From: Methanosarcinales archaeon
Lineage (GTDB): Archaea > Halobacteriota > Methanosarcinia > Methanotrichales > Methanotrichaceae
Assembly (NCBI GenBank): GCA_013415595.1
Contig: JAAEEW010000229.1
Span: forward strand, 1 to 9,488
Reading direction: 5' to 3'
DNA: 9,488 nt
Shown here: piece after piece, positions 1-5,675 of the stretch
How positions within the stretch are numbered: the first letter of the stretch is position 1
Layout: every line of letters begins with the position of its first letter
The notes under the pieces: model-generated
The model's database searches: none
Seen by the model: only the letters and a program-made list of their open reading frames with translations
What the model was told of the DNA's origin: nothing
Made by a program: the position numbers and the translations under genes

Positions 1-26
1 GGTTTTCGGATCTAACATTCATTATT

Positions 27-34
27 GGAGGATG
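27..34 (+). promoter_or_regulatory. Shine-Dalgarno site deciding the TTG start of rps3ae
   Basis: GGAGGATG is complementary to the archaeal 16S 3' end and sits 7 nt ahead of TTG 39, which fixes this rare codon as the start. Confidence 0.8.
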
Positions 35-38
35 TTTA

Positions 39-671
39 TTGGCTAGAAGGTCACAGAGAAAGTCTGAGAGGACTAAAGCGAAGCAGTGGTATAACGTGAT
101 TGGGCCCGAGATGTTCGGAAGGTCCCCGGTAGGCGAGACGGTATCCAACGACCCGTCCAAGCTCATCGGCAGGGTAATTGAGACTACCCTGGGAGATTTG
201 ACGAACAACTTCTCCAAGCAGAACACCAAGCTCAAGTTCAAGGTGGACCAGGTAGCGGGAGACTCTGCCTACACCAAGTTCATTGGCCACGAGATGACCA
301 CGGACTACATCCGGTCTCTGGTCAAGCGCCGGACGTCACGCATCGACTCCATCATCGATGTCAACACCACCGACGGATATCAGGTCCGGGTCAAGCCCAG
401 CTGCTTCACCGTGAAGAGGGCCAGGGCTGAGCAGGTCAAGAGCATCAGAGCCATCGCCCGAAACGTGGTATTGACCAAGGGAAGCGCCCTGGATTTAAAC
501 GGCCTCATTCAGGAGGTAGTGCTGGGCAAGCTCTCCCTGGACATCTACAAGGAAGCAAAGGCCGTCTATCCACTCAGGCGAGTTGAGGTCAGGAAGACCG
601 AGATCCTGGTCGAGCCGGGAAGAGCAGCATCCGCCGCTCCCGCCGCCGCCCCACAGACCGCCGGTTCCTAA
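39..671 (+). CDS. rps3ae: 30S ribosomal protein S3Ae
   Basis: Archaeal/eukaryotic small-subunit ribosomal protein S3Ae (eS1), 210 residues, a normal archaeal length. The lysine/arginine-rich start MARRSQRKSERTKAK, the QWYNVIGPEMFG segment (about 16-27), the central IGRVIETTLGDL (43-54) and YTKFIGHEMTTDYIRSLVKRR (78-98) are family signatures. The C-terminus ends in an Ala/Pro-rich low-complexity tail (about 197-210). The start is TTG at 39: GGAGG at 27-31 lies 7 nt upstream, and no ATG or GTG fits as well. Frame 1 upstream closes with TAA at 13-15, which could be the end of a preceding gene, but too little is visible to name it. It acts in the 30S subunit near the mRNA exit and E-site platform (family knowledge). 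A hairpin with a T-run at 779-810 may end its transcript. Confidence 0.97.
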   Translation: MARRSQRKSERTKAKQWYNVIGPEMFGRSPVGETVSNDPSKLIGRVIETTLGDLTNNFSKQNTKLKFKVDQVAGDSAYTKFIGHEMTTDYIRSLVKRRTSRIDSIIDVNTTDGYQVRVKPSCFTVKRARAEQVKSIRAIARNVVLTKGSALDLNGLIQEVVLGKLSLDIYKEAKAVYPLRRVEVRKTEILVEPGRAASAAPAAAPQTAGS

Positions 672-778
672 AAAAGCATCAGATCCTCCGTTGGCCCGGG
701 GCCCTCGGGCGCCCTGGCCCATGACGGGATCGCGGGAAGCGTTCTAAGGAACGGTCTTTAAAATGAGGTCCTCAGATG

Positions 779-810
779 AACCTCCACAGAGTGGGCTTAC
801 CGGAGGTTTT
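779..810 (+). terminator. Possible rps3ae terminator hairpin
   Basis: AACCTCC (779-785) pairs perfectly with GGAGGTT (802-808) across a 16-nt loop and runs into TTTT. It lies about 110 nt after the rps3ae stop, so the link to that gene is uncertain. A second 6-bp hairpin, CAGGGC/GCCCTG (821-826 with 833-838), follows at once. Confidence 0.35.
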
Positions 811-865
811 GTTCTCTGAACAGGGCTCCCAGGCCCTGCCGGAAAGGAGACCATCCTATTTCAGC

Positions 866-906
866 AAAAAGGAATGGAAAATTGACCGGACAGCCCCCCG
901 GTCAAT
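866..906 (-). terminator. mscL transcription terminator
   Basis: ATTGACCGG (881-889) and CCGGTCAAT (898-906) form a perfect 9-bp stem with an 8-nt loop. Read on the minus strand, the stem is followed by TTTT and, about 8 nt later, TTTTT (complement of 866-870). It lies 56 nt past the mscL stop. Archaeal polymerase stops mainly at U-runs, and the hairpin strengthens the case. Confidence 0.6.
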
Positions 907-961
907 CCCTTGTTATATCCATTTTAATGCCACAAACCAATATCACAGGCCAGCCCGGCCG

Positions 962-1405
962 TCAGGCCGACTCCAGGGCAGATGTGCAGTTTGGACAGCG
1001 AACGGCCTTGATGGGTATGGCCGATTTGCAGAAGGGGCACTCCTTGGTGTTGGGCGGAGGAGGCACCTCTTTTAGCTTTAGCCTGTTGATCTGCCGCACC
1101 ATGACGAATATGGCAAAGGCCACGATTATGAACTCGATGAGGGTGTTCAGGAACAGGCCGTAGTTGATGGTCACTGCTCCGGCCGCCTGGGCCTCGGCCA
1201 GGCTGGGATATTGACCGCCTGACAGCGTAATATATAGATTTGTAAAGTCCACATTGCCAATCAGAAGCCCGATTGGCGGCATCAGGATGTCGTTTACCAT
1301 AGAGGTGACGATCTTGCCGAAGGCCACGCCGATGATTATACCGACTGCCATGTCCACGACGTTGCCCTTTACGGCAAACTCCTTGAACTCGGACATAATT
1401 GACAT
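962..1405 (-). CDS. mscL: Large-conductance mechanosensitive channel MscL with C-terminal zinc ribbon
   Basis: Homopentameric membrane channel that opens under membrane tension and vents solutes during osmotic downshock. The 147-residue protein begins MSIMSEFKEFAVKGNVVDMA, the typical MscL amphipathic N-terminal helix. TM1 is about residues 15-45, including the glycine-rich pore stretch GIIIGVAFG. A periplasmic-type loop follows (about 50-80), then TM2 (about 82-105). After the basic RQINRLKLK and a PPPP linker comes an unusual tail, CPFC...CPNC, with Cys123, Cys126, Cys137 and Cys140 spaced like a small zinc ribbon. This tail replaces the usual cytoplasmic helical bundle. ATG 1405 is chosen over ATG 1396 because GGGGAGGA (1413-1420) sits 8 nt upstream; the longer open frame to 1525 has no MscL similarity. 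It is transcribed alone, from a TATA box at 1456-1464, with a hairpin terminator at 866-906. Confidence 0.95.
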   Translation of the reverse strand: MSIMSEFKEFAVKGNVVDMAVGIIIGVAFGKIVTSMVNDILMPPIGLLIGNVDFTNLYITLSGGQYPSLAEAQAAGAVTINYGLFLNTLIEFIIVAFAIFVMVRQINRLKLKEVPPPPNTKECPFCKSAIPIKAVRCPNCTSALESA

Positions 1406-1455
1406 AGAAGAATCCTCCCCAATATTCTTGCAAACTAACAAATAGCAAGTATTAG

Positions 1456-1464
1456 TATTTATTT
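1456..1464 (-). promoter_or_regulatory. mscL TATA box
   Basis: On the minus strand AAATAAATA lies in an A/T-rich stretch preceded by more A residues (BRE-like). A start of transcription about 25 nt on (near 1435) would give a leader of about 30 nt containing the Shine-Dalgarno site at 1413-1420. Confidence 0.6.
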
Positions 1465-1779
1465 TTTTGGCTAATTGTATTCGGGAGGGATATTCCGGCG
1501 GATATTCCCTGGCCATGGCCAGCAAAATAGAATAGTCGTGGGATAGAAGAGCGCAATGGAATGGTCCCTCCTGGAGAGGAGGGATGCCCGACCTCTGGGG
1601 AGCTATTAATCAAACAATAATTATTCAAATTGCATGATGAATAGCAACAGGACGGGGGGATAAGTGGATGGAGCGGCAGAGAGACTGCAGAGGCAAAGAT
1701 GGATCTATGAAGGGAGCGGCAGGCGAGGCGATCCAAATTAGAAAAGGTTTGAAACCTGTAGACTTCTCAGCCCCAGGCT
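1465..1779. other. Gene-poor intergenic stretch with one strong hairpin
   Basis: No convincing gene is seen on either strand. It holds a perfect 8-bp hairpin, TCCCTCCT (1565-1572) / AGGAGGGA (1577-1584) with loop GGAG, and an A/T-rich patch at about 1603-1632 that could serve as a promoter on either strand. It also holds the palindrome AGGTTTGAAACCT (1745-1757) just past the stop of the 30-residue ORF. Open frames here have neither good start sites nor recognisable protein character. Confidence 0.5.
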
Positions 1780-1872
1780 TCAGAACAACGCTGCCAGCAG
1801 ATACAGCGGGACCATGAAACTTATCAAGAACGATCCAATGACTACCAGAGCTGCGATTCCATTTCCTCCCAT
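1780..1872 (-). CDS. Putative 30-residue single-span membrane microprotein
   Basis: A 31-codon ORF on the minus strand from ATG 1872 to TGA 1780-1782. The product starts MGGNGIAALVVIGSFL and continues almost wholly hydrophobic (V, I, L, F, A) to the end. It would make one transmembrane helix of about 22-25 residues with hardly any soluble part, and it has no charged residue at all. The initiation signals are good: AGGTGAT (1876-1882), an extended anti-SD match, sits 3 nt before the ATG, and a TATA-like TATTAATTAC lies at 1921-1930, placing a transcription start near 1898. I do not recognise the family. Such peptides often modulate larger membrane proteins, but nothing here shows the partner. 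The chance of a 30-codon ORF arising randomly is high, so the case rests on the start signals plus the membrane character. Confidence 0.5.
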   Translation of the reverse strand: MGGNGIAALVVIGSFLISFMVPLYLLAALF

Positions 1873-1882
1873 TACATCACCT

Positions 1883-1894
1883 TTTAAGCTTAAA
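1883..1894. repeat. Perfect 12-bp palindrome in the microprotein leader
   Basis: TTTAAGCTTAAA lies just upstream of the Shine-Dalgarno site of the 30-residue ORF and just downstream of its predicted transcription start. It could be an operator, or simply A/T-rich leader sequence. Confidence 0.35.
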
Positions 1895-1920
1895 TCTGGC
1901 CTTCTCTAGCGCAGAGGTTG

Positions 1921-1930
1921 TATTAATTAC
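1921..1930 (-). promoter_or_regulatory. TATA-like element for the minus-strand microprotein
   Basis: TATTAATTAC (GTAATTAATA on the minus strand) is centred about 27 nt from a plausible start near 1898, leaving a leader of roughly 25 nt before ATG 1872. Confidence 0.4.
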
Positions 1931-1972
1931 TATCGGACAGCTATCCAGCTTCTGCACTTCTGAAAAGCCAAT

Positions 1973-1980
1973 ACATTTAA
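1973..1980 (+). promoter_or_regulatory. TATA box for the AAA+ ATPase gene
   Basis: ACATTTAA is centred about 28 nt before GTG 2005. That spacing puts the transcription start at or next to the start codon, suggesting a leaderless mRNA. No Shine-Dalgarno sequence is present before 2005, which agrees. Confidence 0.5.
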
Positions 1981-2004
1981 CTATCTTGGGGCCGAGTAAA
2001 TTTT

Positions 2005-3102
2005 GTGCGATCTATCCAGAAGACGGGAACGAAAGGTACGGGGGGTAAGCTGGACAGAAGCCGGACGACTGGCGCCAGGTACATGCTGCTCAGGCCGGCC
2101 GGCTATCCGTTGAAGAGCATGTTCCAGGAGCACCCTGCCGTGTCAGACCCTCGCCTGTTCGAGCGATACGCCAGAGAGCAATGGTACGGTGAGGTTGTAA
2201 AGCCCGGATGCTACCTTTTTGACAGAAGGCTTTACCCCGACTTTGCATTTAAAGTGGTTCGCGTATACCCCAGGGTATCGGTTGTGGGCTCGGAGACCAA
2301 CATCGTGGTCGAGCAAAAAGTGGAGAAGACAAAGGCAGTGAACGATGTACGCTTCGACCAGGTCGTAGGCCAGAATATGGCCAAGCGCAAGGTCAAGGTG
2401 ATCGAGAGGTTCCTGCAAGATCCGGACAAATTCGGCAAGTGGGCCCCCAGGAACGTCCTGTTTTACGGCGCTTCCGGAACGGGGAAGACCCTGATAGCCC
2501 GGGCCCTGTCCACTGAGGCCAAAGTGCCCATGCTTCCCATCAAGGCCACCTCCCTGATCGGGGAGTTCGTGGGCGAAGGCTCCAGGCAGATCCACAGCCT
2601 CTACGAGAGGGCGGAGCAGGAAGCACCCTGCATCATATTCATAGACGAGCTGGACGCCATCGCCCTGGATAGAAGGTATCAGGAGCTGCGAGGCGACGTC
2701 TCCGAGGTGGTCAATGCCCTGCTGACGGAGATGGACGGCCTGCACATGAGAAGCGGAGTATGCACCATCGCCGCCACCAATAAGATAGAGTTCCTGGACA
2801 GCTCCATCCGGTCACGGTTTGAGGAGGAGATCGAGTTCAAGCTCCCCAACCAGGAGGAGAGGCTGGCCCTGCTGGAGCTGAATGTCAAGACCATGCCCGT
2901 GCCCGTGGAGACGGTCGACCTGAAGAAGGTGGCTGCCATCACTGAAGGTTTCTCCGGCAGAGACCTGGTGGAGAAGGTGCTGAAGGTAGCCCGTCACCAG
3001 GCCATCATGGACGAATGCAGCATCACCCAGGCCATGCTGGAGGACTCGGTAAAAAGGGTGAAGAAGGACGTCAAAGAGCCGCCAGGGGAGATGTTCACCT
3101 AA
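2005..3102 (+). CDS. AAA+ ATPase of the Cdc48/proteasomal-ATPase-like class (COG1223-type)
   Basis: 365-residue protein with one AAA+ module after an N-terminal domain of about 145 residues. Walker A is GASGTGKT (155-162) and Walker B is IIFIDELDAI (210-219). Sensor 1 is AATN (256-259), with arginines 269 and 271 in the arginine-finger region. The small-domain motif is GFSGRDL (315-321). An aromatic pore loop, EFVGEG (187-192), suggests threading of a protein substrate, as in unfoldases. It resembles the stand-alone predicted archaeal ATPases grouped with 26S regulatory-subunit homologues; the substrate is unknown and no protease gene is adjacent. GTG 2005 is favoured by the TATA box 28 nt away. 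The first 26 residues are basic and low in structure, so ATG 2083 (MLLRPAGYPLKSMF) is a real alternative start. The next gene lies 62 nt downstream and may be cotranscribed. Confidence 0.88.
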   Translation: MRSIQKTGTKGTGGKLDRSRTTGARYMLLRPAGYPLKSMFQEHPAVSDPRLFERYAREQWYGEVVKPGCYLFDRRLYPDFAFKVVRVYPRVSVVGSETNIVVEQKVEKTKAVNDVRFDQVVGQNMAKRKVKVIERFLQDPDKFGKWAPRNVLFYGASGTGKTLIARALSTEAKVPMLPIKATSLIGEFVGEGSRQIHSLYERAEQEAPCIIFIDELDAIALDRRYQELRGDVSEVVNALLTEMDGLHMRSGVCTIAATNKIEFLDSSIRSRFEEEIEFKLPNQEERLALLELNVKTMPVPVETVDLKKVAAITEGFSGRDLVEKVLKVARHQAIMDECSITQAMLEDSVKRVKKDVKEPPGEMFT

Positions 3103-3164
3103 AGATTCAGGTTGGCGCTGGCAAGAGCCCTGCCCCGGACTTGTGGGACTTTGAGGGAGAGGTC

Positions 3165-3671
3165 ATGTGGCAAGAGATCTTGAATAAGTTCAGGCGATTC
3201 CCCGCCCAGGAGAAGGTGATCAGGCTAGTCTTGGCCCGGGGATTTCAGATAAACGAGCGCGGCAGGGTGGCATCCGGAGATATCGAGATTCCCCACGCCC
3301 AGATAGCCAGAGAGCTGGACGTGGACCGCAGAGTGGTGGACACCACGGCGGCGGCCATCAGGGAGGACGAGGTGCTGTGGAAGATCTTCAAGAATGTAAG
3401 GTCCATGCCCTTCCTGGGAGAGGTGGCCCCGGCCATCGGCCTGGGTGTGATTGAGATCACTCCGGTGGACGCCAGACAGACCGGCCTGCTCGGAAACGTG
3501 GCCATCGCCGTGGCCAAATACGGCCTCAGCATCCGTCAGGCCGTCTCCGATGACCCCTTCTTCGCTGAGAATCCCAAGCTGACCATTATCACCGAGAGCA
3601 AGATTCCCGGCGACCTGGTGAGGATGCTGATGGAGATAGACGGCGTGAAGAGGGTGACCGTCTACTAAAAA
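3165..3671 (+). CDS. HTH plus ACT-domain predicted regulator of amino acid metabolism (COG2150-type)
   Basis: 168 residues from ATG 3165. The N-terminal half contains an HTH-like segment, IEIPHAQIARELDVDRRVVD (about 40-59), and the C-terminal half (about 91-167) has the beta-alpha-beta pattern of an ACT domain. I recognise the pattern MWQEILNKF...IEIPHAQIA...VRSMPFL...GVIEITP...ISIRQAVSDDPFF as the methanogen family annotated as a predicted ACT-domain regulator of amino acid metabolism. ACT domains usually bind amino acids and HTH domains bind DNA, so an amino-acid-responsive transcription factor is likely, though the ligand is unknown. The start is set by GAGGGAGAGG (3153-3162) just ahead of ATG 3165; in-frame codons upstream to 3015 overlap the ATPase gene and are unlikely to be used. 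A symmetric terminator follows directly. Confidence 0.88.
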
Positions 3672-3715
3672 ATGGATCCGGGCTGGTGATTGGACCCCGG
3701 ACTGCACGATTTTTT
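3667..3715. terminator. Bidirectional terminator
   Basis: TCCGGG (3677-3682) pairs with CCCGGA (3696-3701). A6 (3667-3672) precedes the stem and T6 (3710-3715) follows it, so both strands present a hairpin followed by a U-run. On the plus strand it ends the ACT-regulator transcript immediately after its stop codon. On the minus strand it could stop read-through from cofC. Confidence 0.55.
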
Positions 3716-3753
3716 GCCCTGGCTGTAACCGGATTTTAATCCACAAAGCCCCC

Positions 3754-3774
3754 TGAGGCCAAAATAGCGCCTCA
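3754..3774 (-). terminator. Weak hairpin downstream of cofC
   Basis: TGAGGC (3754-3759) and GCCTCA (3769-3774) pair across a 9-nt A/T-rich loop, 66 nt after the cofC stop. Only a short TTT follows on the minus strand, so termination here would be partial. Confidence 0.3.
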
Positions 3775-3840
3775 ATCTCAATCATCCTGGATAAGCCCGA
3801 TCTTTGGGATTCGTTAGATTCAAATGCCCGGGGGGGGCGA

Positions 3841-4527
3841 TTATGGCCGGTGGCCGGATAGCTTTTTCAGGCTGTGTCCAGGCTTGCTCTTTTCAGAGAG
3901 CTCGAATCCCATGGCGGTGACCACCTCCAGGGACAGGCCATGGCCGTGGATCATGATCTCGGCCAGGTCCTCCGGCTCATCGATATCACAGCCGACCAGA
4001 TAAGAGTAGTAGTAACCGATGTGAAGGCCCAGGGAGCGGGCCAGATCCCGGTGCTTGGGAAAGCTCAGGCCCTGGTAGCAGGTCCTGAACCGGGGGTCCC
4101 GGATCAGCATCATGTTGGTGCCCCCGCCCCGCCCCGGTGAGAGCACCACATCGCCGCTTACTCTCGTGATCGTCCGCACATCCTCCTCGGAGATGAGAGC
4201 CAGGTCGGCCATCACTATCAACAGGTCCTCCGGCCAGCCTGAGCGCCCCTGCTCCTCGATCAGATGGTTCAGGGCATCGTTCAGAGGCAGCTCGCTCTCC
4301 CTGACCTCTGGCACGGGAATGTCCAGGGGGGCCTCCCCGTCCCGGTCGGCCCAAAAGCCGGGCCTGGATATGATGGTGACTCTCCCCAGGCCGGAGACGG
4401 CCATCAGCACGTCTGCCAGCATGGATAAGGCCAGCAGCCTTCGCTCCTTCGGAGACAAAATGGGACAAAGCCTGCTCTTGGACCCCTGGTACTTGAACGG
4501 GACAACTATGCGAATGGGCCGATCCAC
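3841..4527 (-). CDS. cofC: 2-phospho-L-lactate guanylyltransferase CofC (coenzyme F420 biosynthesis)
   Basis: CofC activates 2-phospholactate (or a related acid) with GTP, giving the guanylylated intermediate used to build F420-0. From GTG 4527 the protein has 228 residues, close to the family's usual length of a little over 200. Visible landmarks are the nucleotide-binding N-terminus RIVVPFK...GSKSRL (about 6-20), MADLALISEEDV (about 106-117), the GGGTNMM loop (about 134-140) and the DIDEPEDL metal/substrate segment (about 181-188). The frame stays open into the upstream 14-bp repeat array as far as TTG 4611, but that part does not look like protein. GTG 4527 is chosen because it directly precedes the conserved domain; its Shine-Dalgarno site is weak (AGGT 14 nt upstream), so the start is uncertain. 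Last gene of the rpl10e-aIF2 beta-orf71-cofE-cofC cluster. Confidence 0.88.
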   Translation of the reverse strand: MDRPIRIVVPFKYQGSKSRLCPILSPKERRLLALSMLADVLMAVSGLGRVTIISRPGFWADRDGEAPLDIPVPEVRESELPLNDALNHLIEEQGRSGWPEDLLIVMADLALISEEDVRTITRVSGDVVLSPGRGGGTNMMLIRDPRFRTCYQGLSFPKHRDLARSLGLHIGYYYSYLVGCDIDEPEDLAEIMIHGHGLSLEVVTAMGFELSEKSKPGHSLKKLSGHRP

Positions 4528-4539
4528 GAATTCGAGGCT

Positions 4540-4683
4540 GACCTGGCCAAAGATAAATGTGTTGGCCAAAGAGGGTTGGACAAAAACGGTTGGCCAAAGA
4601 GCATTGGCCAAATGGTGTCGGCTAAATAGTGTCGGCCAAATCGCGTGGCCAGAGAGCGTTTGGCAAACCCGTCGGCCAAAGGC
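4540..4683 (-). repeat. Degenerate 14-bp tandem repeat array between cofE and cofC
   Basis: About ten copies, read on the minus strand with consensus TTTGGCCRACRCTC. The GGC cores (plus-strand positions) fall at 4545, 4564, 4578, 4592, 4606, 4620, 4634, 4647, 4662 and 4674. Steps are therefore 14 bp for five consecutive intervals, with 12, 13, 15 and 19 at the flanks. Clear copies include TTTGGCCGACACTA, TTTAGCCGACACCA, TTTGGCCAATGCTC and TTTGGCCAACCGTT. Each good copy is centred on the palindrome TTGGCCAA or a one-base variant. Because 14 is not a multiple of 3, successive copies do not encode a repeated peptide, so this is a DNA- or RNA-level array. It fills nearly all of the 165-nt gap between two genes of one operon. 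It has no spacers, so it is not a CRISPR array. Confidence 0.85.
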
Positions 4684-4692
4684 TGCCTGAAC

Positions 4693-5430
4693 TCAGGACC
4701 GCAGACGGCGGCGGATCACGTCCTCATCCACCGGCCTAAAAAGGGTATCCCCAGAGCGGGGGTAGTCCAGCCCCCTGATCACCACGGCCGGAGTGCCTCC
4801 CCCGGCCTCGCCCATCATCAGGTTGGCCATTCCGGCGATCTCGTCCACGATGGCCTCCAGGGTGATCTCCAGGGGCCGGCCGCTCAGGTCCTGCTGGCCC
4901 CGCCAGTCCTTCAGCGGCGCTATTCCGGACCAGCCGATGGCCACCCCGCCCACGCCCCGCCGGAACGGACGGCCGCAGGTGTCGGTGATTATCACCGCAC
5001 AGTCCCTGGAGAGCCCCCGGCGGATCCTCTCGGCGCTGGCGGAGGGGTCCCGGGGGAGCAGAAGTATCCTTCCCTGGTCCACATTGGACTGGTCTATGCC
5101 GGCGTTGACGCAGATGTGTCCAAAGCTGGTGACCACCAGGAGAAAGGGAGAATCCAGCAGGATTTCCCGGGACTCATCCATCACCGCCTGCACGAAGCGG
5201 GGGTCCTTGCCCAGGGGCTCTGCGATCTCCATAGCCCTGGAGGAAGGCGCAAAATCGTCCAGGAAGAAGGCTCTGCCCTCGGCCTTGGCCACGATGGTGC
5301 TGGCCAGGCAGACGACATCGCCATCCATCAAATCGACCCGGGATTCAATCATCGAAGCCAGGTCGTCGCCTTCCCTTATCCGGGGAAGGCCTCGAACCAG
5401 ATAAATGCCGACCGATTCCTGGCCGTTCAT
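4693..5430 (-). CDS. cofE: Coenzyme F420-0:L-glutamate ligase CofE
   Basis: CofE adds glutamates to F420-0 using GTP and Mn2+/Mg2+, making the F420 that serves as hydride carrier in methanogenesis. The 245-residue protein matches the archaeal stand-alone length, without the FMN-domain fusion seen in actinobacterial FbiB. Signatures in order are VVCLASTIVAKAEGR (39-53), FGHICVNAGIDQSNV (103-117), LLPRDPSASA (124-133) and ITDTCGRPFRRGVGGVAIG (148-166); Asp113 and Asp150 fit the metal-binding aspartates of the family. ATG 5430 has AGGAG 5-6 nt upstream. It begins 29 nt after the stop of the 71-residue gene and is separated from cofC by the repeat array. The stop codon overlaps the small palindrome CCTGAACTCAGG (4686-4697). 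Confidence 0.95.
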   Translation of the reverse strand: MNGQESVGIYLVRGLPRIREGDDLASMIESRVDLMDGDVVCLASTIVAKAEGRAFFLDDFAPSSRAMEIAEPLGKDPRFVQAVMDESREILLDSPFLLVVTSFGHICVNAGIDQSNVDQGRILLLPRDPSASAERIRRGLSRDCAVIITDTCGRPFRRGVGGVAIGWSGIAPLKDWRGQQDLSGRPLEITLEAIVDEIAGMANLMMGEAGGGTPAVVIRGLDYPRSGDTLFRPVDEDVIRRRLRS

Positions 5431-5459
5431 GAGGCTCCTGTCAGAGCAGTCTCTCTATT

Positions 5460-5675
5460 TCAGGGTCGCTCTCCCTTGGTGTATATATGATAGAGCCGGG
5501 CCTGGACCAGGATGTCCAGGAGATATGAGTAGGTCTCGGCAACTATTGTCAGCCCCTCTTCGGAGCTTCCCCAGGGAAGAGCGTGGTAGCTGTCGGCAAA
5601 TGGTTTCCAGTACTCGGAAGGAGTGAAGACCATTCTGTATTTATTCTCAGTAGTGAAGTCGAGGCGAACTTCCAT
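5460..5675 (-). CDS. Conserved-looking 71-residue protein of unknown function
   Basis: Small protein starting MEVRLDFTTENKYRMVF, rich in aromatic residues (Y, W, F) and mildly acidic. It has a central YWKPFADSYHALPWG stretch (about 22-36) and a helical-looking SYLLDILVQARLYHIY (about 49-64). No signal peptide, membrane segment or cysteine motif is present. Its ATG (5673-5675) directly abuts the TGA of aIF2 beta (5676-5678), so translation is probably coupled. cofE follows 29 nt later. The tight placement argues that it is a real gene. I do not recognise the family; a small accessory protein in translation or F420 synthesis is possible from context only. Confidence 0.75.
   Translation of the reverse strand: MEVRLDFTTENKYRMVFTPSEYWKPFADSYHALPWGSSEEGLTIVAETYSYLLDILVQARLYHIYTKGERP

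Noticed and set aside
1406..1525. 40-residue extension of MscL
   Set aside because: It runs through the promoter and leader; ATG 1405 has the Shine-Dalgarno site at the right distance and matches the family start.
1452..1736. 94-codon minus-strand ORF
   Set aside because: It is rich in Ser, Pro, Leu and Cys with no family resemblance, and it crosses the mscL promoter and the 1563-1585 hairpin.
1668..1816. 49-codon plus-strand ORF (starts MERQRDCRGKDG)
   Set aside because: Only a loose purine-rich stretch precedes it, the composition is not protein-like, and it overlaps the better-supported 30-residue minus-strand ORF.
2143..2745. 200-codon minus-strand open frame opposite the AAA+ ATPase
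   Set aside because: Antisense to a clearly coding gene with intact Walker motifs; the translation is histidine/leucine-rich noise.
3015..3164. 50-residue upstream extension of the ACT regulator
   Set aside because: It overlaps the ATPase gene in another frame, is not like the family, and ATG 3165 has a good ribosome binding site.
4540..4683. CRISPR array
   Set aside because: The repeats are 14 bp, directly adjacent and without unique spacers, unlike CRISPR repeats of about 24-40 bp separated by spacers.
4645..5490. Long plus-strand open frame opposite cofE
   Set aside because: It is the antisense shadow of cofE in G/C-rich sequence, with no domain character and no start signals.
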